Both the position numbers and the translations under genes were made by a program. A stretch of 64,000 nt of DNA from Phycisphaerae bacterium. Lineage in GTDB: Bacteria; Planctomycetota; Phycisphaerae; UBA1845; Fen-1342. The notes under the pieces were generated by a model, which worked only from the letters and a program-made list of their open reading frames with translations, searched no databases and was not told where the DNA came from. Of the stretch, positions 57,833-64,000 are shown one piece after another. Each line of letters starts with the position of its first letter. The first letter of the stretch is position 1. Location of the stretch: positions 22,398-86,397 of the forward strand of contig JANQFV010000021.1 in the NCBI GenBank assembly GCA_028277645.1, read 5' to 3'.

Positions 57833-59308
57833 TCAACTCAACCGGTCGCTGACCAAGCGTTTGGCCATCTGTGGGTTGGCTCTTCCGCCGGAGAGTTGCA
57901 TGACCTGTCCGACGAGGTAGCCACGGGCCGCGTCCGCCTTCTTCGGATCTTCGCGAGCGGTGTTGATGGCGGTCGCATGCTGTGGATCGGAGAATACCTC
58001 ATCGACCCACTGTGCGATCTGCTCCAAATCGCTGGTCTGCAGCACGCCGATGCGCCGCGCGACTTCCAACGGCTGCTCGTCGTTATCGAGCAGGAGTTCA
58101 GCCACCTGTGCCGCTGCCGTCGCGTTGAGCTGCCCGTCCGTCACCAGATTTGCAAGTCCGGCAAGCTGTGTCGGCGACACGTTCAGTTCCGCGATAGTCA
58201 CGCCGCGCTCGTTAGCGAAGCGCGACCAGCACCCCAGAAACTGCTTGCCGAGAACCACCGGATCGCCGCCGGCGTCTGCCGCATGGTCCATCAGGTCCGC
58301 GGTCGCACGGTCGTCGACCAGCGCTGGCGCGTCATCCGGCGGCAGCTTGAACGCGTGAACGAACCGCGCCGTGCGTGCGACTGGCAACTCCGGCAGGTCG
58401 ATGCGCACCCGAGTGATCCACTCGTTCGTCAGCGTTACCGACGGCAGGTCCGGCTCGGGAAAGTAGCGGTAATCGTCGGCCTCTTCCTTCCCACGCTGCG
58501 GTACGGTGACGCCGCGGGCATCGTTCCAGCCACGATTCGACTTATTCCCCGGCGTGGCAGTAACGCTGGTGTCGCACCATTCATCGACCTGCCGCTCGAT
58601 TTCATATGCAACCGCCGCCCGCAGCGCCCGGAACGAATTCAGGTTCTTGATCTCGACGATCGGCGTCGTGTGCGTGGCACCATCGTGCGTGATTTTCACG
58701 TTTACATTCGGTTCGAATCGCATTTGACCTTTCTGCATGACGGCTTCGCTGACATCCAGGTAGTGCATCAGCCGCTGCAACTCGACGGCAAACGCGTACA
58801 CCTGATCGGCCGCGTTCAGCTCCGGCTCGGTGACGATTTCCAGCAGCGGGATGCCGGCGCGGTTAAAGTCCACGCCCGTTGCGTGTTCCAGATCGTGGAC
58901 ATTCTTACCCGCATCTTCCTCGAGCAGCGCGTGGCGGATGCGGAGGCGCGTAAACCCGCCGGCGTGCGGAAACTCGAAAGAACCGCCCCCGTACAGCGGC
59001 CGGCCGTGCTGCGTAATCTGGTAATTCCGGGGCAAGTCCGGGTAGAAGTAGCTCTTGCGGGCCCAATTCGTCGAGTCAGGGATGGTACATTTCAGCGCGA
59101 CTCCGGCCCGCACGGCCAACTCGAGCGCATGCCGATTGAGCACGGGCAGGGTACCGGGCAGCCCCAGGCAGACTGGGCAGGTGAGGGTGTTGGGCGGCGC
59201 GCCGAATTCGACAGGGCAACCACAGAACAGCTTCGTGCGCGTGGCGAGTTGCACGTGTACTTCGAGGCCGATGATCGGCTCGACAACAAGCCCGTGCATT
59301 CGGATCAT
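57833..59308 (-). CDS. gatB: Aspartyl/glutamyl-tRNA(Asn/Gln) amidotransferase subunit B
   Basis: Subunit B of the GatCAB enzyme, which amidates Glu-tRNA(Gln) or Asp-tRNA(Asn) and is used where glutaminyl- or asparaginyl-tRNA synthetase is missing. It opens with VVEPIIGLEVHVQLATRTKLFCGCPVEFGAPPNTLTCPVCLGLPG, which includes the Cys pairs of the zinc site, then KSYFYPDLPRNYQITQ, PLLEIVTEP and NVKITHDG, and has the GatB/Yqey C-terminal domain (SRFANERGVTIAEL to the end). 491 residues from ATG 59308; 59299 is a second option. GatA and GatC are not adjacent. Confidence 0.94.
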   Translation of the reverse strand: MIRMHGLVVEPIIGLEVHVQLATRTKLFCGCPVEFGAPPNTLTCPVCLGLPGTLPVLNRHALELAVRAGVALKCTIPDSTNWARKSYFYPDLPRNYQITQHGRPLYGGGSFEFPHAGGFTRLRIRHALLEEDAGKNVHDLEHATGVDFNRAGIPLLEIVTEPELNAADQVYAFAVELQRLMHYLDVSEAVMQKGQMRFEPNVNVKITHDGATHTTPIVEIKNLNSFRALRAAVAYEIERQVDEWCDTSVTATPGNKSNRGWNDARGVTVPQRGKEEADDYRYFPEPDLPSVTLTNEWITRVRIDLPELPVARTARFVHAFKLPPDDAPALVDDRATADLMDHAADAGGDPVVLGKQFLGCWSRFANERGVTIAELNVSPTQLAGLANLVTDGQLNATAAAQVAELLLDNDEQPLEVARRIGVLQTSDLEQIAQWVDEVFSDPQHATAINTAREDPKKADAARGYLVGQVMQLSGGRANPQMAKRLVSDRLS

Positions 59309-59776
59309 GTCGGTACGATATCGACGATGATACGGGCGAACCAGTCGCGCCGCCTTGCGATTAACGCGCAGACGTGCTATATAGACCTTTTTGGCCGTCA
59401 AGCCCGGCTCAACCCGGCGCGGTCAGACGCCGCCTCGCACGATTCGATCGTCGCACCCGGCGGCAGGCCTCGGAAAACACGGGCGGCGGTCAGGGAAGTG
59501 CCGATCCGCCCGTTCTCGGGAGGAATCCTCCGCGGCGCATCTTTCGGGGTGCGACGCAAGGCGAATCAACGGACGGCAGGATTCCCCACGCCGCCGTGAT
59601 GATGTTTGACCCGCGGCCTGATTTGCAGCGCGGGCGAGCCAGATGGATAACGACAGTGCCCCAACCGGCGCGGAAGCGCAGCGCTCGTGTGTGCGGGCGG
59701 ATGCACCCCGGCCGGGAGCATTGGTTCACATTCAAAGCCAGCGCTAAGGAAGCTGGATTGAATTGAGGAGATGACG
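59309..59776. other. Divergent intergenic region between gatB and acs
   Basis: About 470 bp. For gatB (leftward), a TATATA-like stretch near 59377-59384 follows a TTGACG with a short spacer, which is a poor promoter match. GAGGAG at 59765-59770 is the acs ribosome site. No small gene is convincing. Confidence 0.45.
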
Positions 59777-61753
59777 ATGCCGCAGGTAGGAAACACAGGT
59801 TCGGGTGAACGCGTCTTCAACCCGCCCGCCGACTTCTCGTCCAAGGCGCACATCCGCGATCTCGACGAATATCGCAAGATGTATGAGAAGTCGATCCAGG
59901 ATCCCGAGGGCTTCTGGAGCGAGATCGCCAACGGCTTCTTCTGGAAAGAGCCGTGGACCAAGGTCCGCGAGTACGACTTCAAGGACACGATCTCGATCAA
60001 GTGGTTCATCGGCGCCAAGACCAACATCACCTACAACTGCCTCGATCGCCATCTCGATACCCGCGGCGACCAAGTCGCCATTATCTGGGAAGGCAACGAG
60101 CCCGGCGAAGACGCCAAGCTGACCTACCGCGAGTTGCACGCGGAAGTCTGCAAGTTCGCGAACGTGCTCAAGAGCCACGGCGTCAAGCGGGGCGACCGCG
60201 TTTCGATCTACATGCCGATGGTCGCGGAGCTGGCGATCGCGATGCTGGGTTGTGCCCGCATCGGTGCGGTCCACTCGATCGTCTTCGGCGGCTTCTCGCC
60301 GGATTCGCTGGCCGACCGAATCGTCGACTCGACCTGCGAGTACCTGGTCACGACGGATGGTGTGATGCGTGGTGCCAAGGCCGTCACGCTGAAGGCCAAC
60401 GCCGACGCTGCGATGGATCTGGCTGCGAAGCAGGGTGTGAACGTCAAGAACTGCGTGGTGTACAAGCGTGTCGGCGACAAGGTCGACTGCAACATGAAGG
60501 CCGGCCGCGATCACTGGTGGCACGACGTGATGGCGAATGCCTCGGCCGAGTGCGAGCCCGAGTGGATGGATTCTGAAGATCCGCTCTTCATCCTGTACAC
60601 CTCCGGCTCGACGGGCAAGCCCAAGGGCGTGCTGCACACGACCGGTGGCTACATGGTCTACACGGCCATGACGCACAAGTACGTCTTCGACTATCACGAC
60701 GGCGACATCTACTGGTGTACGGCCGACATCGGCTGGGTGACCGGCCACTCGTACATCGTTTACGGCCCGCTGTGCAACGGTGCCACGACACTGATGTTCG
60801 AGGGTGTTCCGACATACCCGGACGCCGGCCGCTTCTGGGACGTGTGTGACAAGTACAAGGTTAACCAGTTCTACACCGCCCCGACCGCCATCCGCGCCCT
60901 GATGCGTGAAGGTGAGGGCCCGGTGCAGAGCCGCGACCTGTCCAGCCTGCGGCTGCTCGGCAGCGTGGGCGAGCCGATCAACCCCGAAGCCTGGATGTGG
61001 TATCACCGCAATGTCGGTAAGGAACGCTGCCCGATCGTCGATACGTGGTGGCAGACCGAGACCGGCGGCATCCTGATCACGCCGCTGCCGGGCGCCACGC
61101 CCCTGAAGCCGGGGTCGGCGACGCTGCCGTTCTTCGGCGTGCGGCCGATGATCCTGGACGACAAGGGCGAGGAGAAAACCGGCGCGACCGAAGGCGCTCT
61201 GTTCGTTGCCGAGCCGTGGCCGGGCATCATGCGGACGGTCTACGGCCAGCACGAACGCTTCAAAGAGACGTACTTCAGCCGCGTGCCGGGCTTCTACTTC
61301 ACCGGCGACGGCTGCCGCCGCGATGAGGATGGCTACTACTGGATCACCGGTCGTATCGACGACGTGATCAACGTCTCCGGTCACCGCATGGGCACCGCCG
61401 AGGTCGAGAGTGCCCTGGTGTCGCACACGGCCGTCGCCGAGGCGGCAGTAGTGGGCTATCCGCACGAGATCAAGGGCCAGGGCATCTACGCGTACGTGAC
61501 GCTGAAGGTCGGCCATGAGTACACCGACGGCCTGAAGAAGGAGCTCGTCAAGCACGTGCGTTCGGAGATCGGCCCGATCGCAACGCCCGACGTGATCCAT
61601 TGGGCCCCGGGTCTGCCCAAGACCCGCTCCGGCAAGATCATGCGGCGCATTCTGCGCAAGATCGCCGAGAACGAGCCGGATAAGGTCGGCGATACGTCGA
61701 CGCTGGCGGACCCGAGCGTCGTGCAGAACCTGATCGAGAACAAGCCGGCCTAG
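59777..61753 (+). CDS. acs: Acetyl-CoA synthetase (AMP-forming)
   Basis: Activates acetate to acetyl-CoA via acetyl-AMP. 658 residues, the normal length. The GAGGAG at 59765-59770 favours the ATG at 59777 over that at 59771. It shows [22 protein letters not shown] (AMP-binding loop), [32 protein letters not shown], then [31 protein letters not shown], and the acetylatable-lysine region [11 protein letters not shown] near the C-terminus. The Lys in RSGK is the residue acetylated in other bacteria. The gene is followed by a strong hairpin. Confidence 0.96.
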   Translation: MPQVGNTGSGERVFNPPADFSSKAHIRDLDEYRKMYEKSIQDPEGFWSEIANGFFWKEPWTKVREYDFKDTISIKWFIGAKTNITYNCLDRHLDTRGDQVAIIWEGNEPGEDAKLTYRELHAEVCKFANVLKSHGVKRGDRVSIYMPMVAELAIAMLGCARIGAVHSIVFGGFSPDSLADRIVDSTCEYLVTTDGVMRGAKAVTLKANADAAMDLAAKQGVNVKNCVVYKRVGDKVDCNMKAGRDHWWHDVMANASAECEPEWMDSEDPLFILYTSGSTGKPKGVLHTTGGYMVYTAMTHKYVFDYHDGDIYWCTADIGWVTGHSYIVYGPLCNGATTLMFEGVPTYPDAGRFWDVCDKYKVNQFYTAPTAIRALMREGEGPVQSRDLSSLRLLGSVGEPINPEAWMWYHRNVGKERCPIVDTWWQTETGGILITPLPGATPLKPGSATLPFFGVRPMILDDKGEEKTGATEGALFVAEPWPGIMRTVYGQHERFKETYFSRVPGFYFTGDGCRRDEDGYYWITGRIDDVINVSGHRMGTAEVESALVSHTAVAEAAVVGYPHEIKGQGIYAYVTLKVGHEYTDGLKKELVKHVRSEIGPIATPDVIHWAPGLPKTRSGKIMRRILRKIAENEPDKVGDTSTLADPSVVQNLIENKPA

Positions 61754-61768
61754 TTAATGCAGGCAACC

Positions 61769-61795
61769 GCGGGTCCGGCGGCGCGCCGGACCCGC
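61769..61795 (+). terminator. Rho-independent-like terminator after acs
   Basis: A perfect 12-bp stem (GCGGGTCCGGCG, 61769-61780, with CGCCGGACCCGC, 61784-61795) and a 3-nt loop, 15 bp after the acs stop. The following TCTATTCC is only modestly T-rich. Confidence 0.75.
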
Positions 61796-61899
61796 TCTAT
61801 TCCATAGACATACACAAGCGCCGTGGCCCTGTGGTCACGCGCAAACCGGTCCGGCTGACGAACGCCGCTGCCCCCTCGGCGGACAGATAGGATCCACGC

Positions 61900-63297
61900 A
61901 TGAACTGGCGAGGCTTAGTTGTCGTACTCGCAGGGCTCAGTCTGAATCTCTCCTTCGGGGTGCTGTACGCCTGGAGCGTGTTCAGCAAGCAACTGACGTC
62001 AACTGTTGAACAGGGCGGCTACGGCTGGTCGGGCACAGCCGCGACACTGCCGTACACACTCGCGATTGCCGTGTTCGCTGCATCCATGGTCCCTGCGGGT
62101 CGTCTACAGGACCGGCTGGGGCCCCGGGCGGTGTGCTCTGCGGGCGCCGTGTTGTGCGGCCTGGGGCTGATCGTCGCCAGCCTGGGCTCACCACAATCCA
62201 TCTGGCCCGTGCTCGTGGGCTTTGGGGTACTGTCGGGGCTGGGGATCGGTCTGGGTTACGCGGCCTGTACGCCGGCCGCAGTGAAGTGGTTCTCGTCTTC
62301 CAAGAAGGGTTTAATCACCGGCATCGTGGTGGCTGGATTTGGCATCGCGCCGGTCTACATCGCGCCGATGACCAAGTACCTGCTGGCTGAATATGGTATC
62401 GGAACCTCCTTCCAGATCCTGGGTGCGTTGTTCATCGTGTTCGCCGGTGGGGCGGCGCAACTGGTGACAAACCCGAAGCGTAGCGCCGCGGCGGTCCCCC
62501 AGCGCTCATCGTCCGCGGTCGCGACGGCCAGCTCCCGAGATCAGGATTGGACCGGCATGTTGAAGTCCGGGGTGTTCTACTCCCTGTTCCTGCAATACGC
62601 CTGCGCCGCGACGGCCGGGCTGATGGTCATCGGGCACATCGCCAAGATCGTGGCCACCCAATCGGGCAACGCCATTCAATCGGGTTTCATCTTCGTCGCG
62701 GTGCTGGCCATCTTTAACGCCTGCGGGCGTGTGGTGGCCGGGATGGTATCGGACATCATCGGGCGCGCATCGGCCATGGTGTGCGTGTTCACCATGCAGT
62801 GCGTCGTGATGTTCACGTTCACCCAACTGACGACGATGGGGGCGCTTCTGGCGGGGACGGCCTTCGTCGGCTTCAACTACGGAGCGTGTCTGTCGCTCTT
62901 CCCCGCATCGGTCGCCGACCGCTGGGGTACGAAGTACCTGGGCATCAACTACGGGATCATGTTCCTGGCCTGGGGTGTGGGCGGCGTCTTCGGACCACTG
63001 CTGGCCGGTGCCTGTGCTGATATGACCGGCTCGTATGCCACTGCGTATTACGTCGCCGCCTGTCTGCTGGGCATCGCGTCATTCCTGGCGTTGTTGAGCC
63101 AGATCGGCCTGGAGTACCGCTCGGGTGAGGGCGAGTTGGTGATCACGCTACCAAAGCCGTTCCGTCGCAATGGCACGCATCGGGGGCAGGCGGTAGTCAG
63201 CCCCGAACCCACGTCCGACGACGCGTCCCGCCTCGTGCGCGAGACGACCGCCGCAGAGTCCGGTGCAGAAGCGGTCTGCCGAGAGACGGAGGTGTGA
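61900..63297 (+). CDS. MFS transporter, oxalate/formate antiporter (OFA) family
   Basis: 465 residues, about twelve membrane segments. It begins RGLVVVLAGLSLNLSFGVLYAWSVFSKQL, the OFA-type start, followed by SLGSPQSIWPVLVGFGVLSGLGIGLGYAACTPAAVKWFSSSKKGLITGIVVAGFG, another clear family phrase. The second half has GRVVAGMVSDIIGR. The last 60 residues are a cytoplasmic polar tail. OFA members move carboxylates such as formate, oxalate or other monocarboxylates. Its position after acs suggests organic-acid uptake or exchange, but the substrate is not proven. Confidence 0.88.
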   Translation: MNWRGLVVVLAGLSLNLSFGVLYAWSVFSKQLTSTVEQGGYGWSGTAATLPYTLAIAVFAASMVPAGRLQDRLGPRAVCSAGAVLCGLGLIVASLGSPQSIWPVLVGFGVLSGLGIGLGYAACTPAAVKWFSSSKKGLITGIVVAGFGIAPVYIAPMTKYLLAEYGIGTSFQILGALFIVFAGGAAQLVTNPKRSAAAVPQRSSSAVATASSRDQDWTGMLKSGVFYSLFLQYACAATAGLMVIGHIAKIVATQSGNAIQSGFIFVAVLAIFNACGRVVAGMVSDIIGRASAMVCVFTMQCVVMFTFTQLTTMGALLAGTAFVGFNYGACLSLFPASVADRWGTKYLGINYGIMFLAWGVGGVFGPLLAGACADMTGSYATAYYVAACLLGIASFLALLSQIGLEYRSGEGELVITLPKPFRRNGTHRGQAVVSPEPTSDDASRLVRETTAAESGAEAVCRETEV

Positions 63298-63437
63298 TCG
63301 TCGTCTGACGCGTACAGGCGTCCGGCTGACATGATTCGGTGAAGTTCAGCGGCGCGTCGCCGGGACAATCTGGTCCGGATGAACGCGCCGCTCTTGTGGA
63401 TCGTTGGCCGGGATGCCGCAGCATTGCGCACAACGCA

Positions 63438-64000
63438 TCAGGTGCCACCGAGGAAGTCGTAGCTGATCTTTTTCTGCACGGCCTCGATCTGCACGAACGA
63501 CTGCTTCAAGAGCGATTCTTCGATGGGCCCCAGCCGCCGGTGGTTGACGAAGTTGTCCGGGGACTGACCCGCCTGGATCGCGGCGACCTGCTGGCGCAGA
63601 CGGAGGCGCATGAGCACGTCGTAAGCGATGACGATTTCGTCCCGCGTCGATTCGCGCAGTGCCCCTGTTTCGACCAGCGCGTTGAGCCGCTCCAGCGTAT
63701 TCGTGTCGCCAAGCCCGTCACGTAGCGCGTAGAGACGTGCAAAGCTGACGATGGGCATCATGGCGTCTTTCAGATTGACCTGGCCCGGCTGGACAGCGTC
63801 CGGACTATCGGCGAGCGCCCGGCCGAACATCCGCAACTGGGGCTTGAACAGCAACGAGTTCTGAGCGAAGTGCGGCAGGAACGCCGGAGTCGGGCGCAAC
63901 GCGTCGTTCACGTGCCGGCGCAGCTCGTGGACCAGTTCCACGTCGCCAACCACGCAGCGGAAGTCAAAGAAGATGCTGAACTCCAGGAGTTCCTGCGGCT
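63438..64000 (-). CDS. DUF294-type putative nucleotidyltransferase/CBS protein, C-terminal part (partial)
   Basis: An open frame runs off the right edge. The first residues in the window are PQELLEFSIFFDFRCVVGD, and it continues to the stop with LVHELRRHVNDAL, SLLFKPQLRMFG, and a helical end (LGPIEESLLKQSFVQIEAVQKKI). This matches the C-terminal substrate-binding domain of DUF294 proteins, which usually carry cyclic-nucleotide-binding and CBS domains and a GlnD-like nucleotidyltransferase N-terminally. Those parts are outside the window. A GTG at 63951-63953 is internal and not the real start. Confidence 0.85.
   Translation of the reverse strand, partial: PQELLEFSIFFDFRCVVGDVELVHELRRHVNDALRPTPAFLPHFAQNSLLFKPQLRMFGRALADSPDAVQPGQVNLKDAMMPIVSFARLYALRDGLGDTNTLERLNALVETGALRESTRDEIVIAYDVLMRLRLRQQVAAIQAGQSPDNFVNHRRLGPIEESLLKQSFVQIEAVQKKISYDFLGGT

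Noticed and set aside
57791-59599. A 602-codon rightward frame opposite gatB
   Set aside because: Antisense of a clear gatB; no independent support.
59744-61600. A 618-codon leftward frame opposite acs
   Set aside because: Antisense of acs and rich in His, Arg, Val and Asp as expected for a shadow frame.
1-64000. CRISPR arrays, tRNA or rRNA genes, prophage
   Set aside because: No regular spacer arrays, no cloverleaf-like or T-loop patterns outside coding genes, and no phage structural or integrase genes were seen.

Overview
The window is GC-rich, almost fully coding bacterial chromosome. I infer a planctomycete-like bacterium (Planctomycetota, possibly Phycisphaerae-related). The evidence is paired PQQ-type beta-propeller secreted proteins, many secreted or hypothetical proteins, a dockerin-like C-terminus on an exported glycosidase-like protein, a futalosine-pathway menaquinone gene (mqnD), cytidylate-kinase-like and COX15 proteins, frequent GTG/TTG starts, and a heavy load of small hairpin repeats. 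No rRNA, tRNA, CRISPR array, prophage or classical insertion sequence was seen.

Layout. 1-8.3 kb: a large unknown protein, mqnD, dodecin, then an operon of two PQQ-like propellers and a YceI-TPR protein. 8.3-12.3 kb: a LolD/MacB-type ABC exporter pair. 12.5-21.2 kb: a phospho-dead receiver protein, pckA, a cytidylate-kinase-like protein, a dihydroorotate-dehydrogenase-like protein beside nifJ (pyruvate:ferredoxin oxidoreductase), and an orphan HypB-like GTPase. 21.4-29.8 kb: histidine kinase/response regulator, a PD-(D/E)XK nuclease-like protein, a SpoIIE-type phosphatase lying between an alpha/beta-hydrolase gene and a truncated copy of that gene's 3' end, a coiled-coil protein, and a dNTPase. 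30-36.1 kb: a CoA-transferase-GNAT fusion with an ADP-forming acyl-CoA synthetase, a COX15/CtaA protein, and a NifU-like protein. 36.2-44 kb: glycosyltransferase, dTDP-glucose 4,6-dehydratase-like protein, TVP38/DedA-like membrane protein, two exported unknowns, RNase D. 44.5-51.1 kb: rpsB-tsf operon, fliM, and a large exported GH57-like protein. 51.2-55.3 kb: rarA interrupted in frame by a REP-associated tyrosine transposase (RAYT), 5-formyl-THF cyclo-ligase, nadB. 55.5-64 kb: MFS transporter, TrkA-type protein, gatB, acs, an OFA-type MFS transporter, and a DUF294-type protein cut by the window edge.

How it fits together: NifJ, PckA, Acs, the ADP-forming synthetase, the CoA-transferase-GNAT fusion and the OFA transporter all act around pyruvate, acetyl-CoA and acetate, so part of the window is a loose C2/C3 metabolism neighbourhood. 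The rest is housekeeping or envelope.

The most unusual feature is at 51.8-52.5 kb. A complete-looking RAYT domain (HUH motif and candidate tyrosine), flanked by two perfect REP hairpins on each side in inverted arrangement, sits inside rarA without breaking the reading frame. It predicts a 645-residue RarA-RAYT-RarA chimera. At least six other hairpin or inverted-repeat families are scattered through the window, some of them contributing coding sequence (signal peptides, C-terminal tails).
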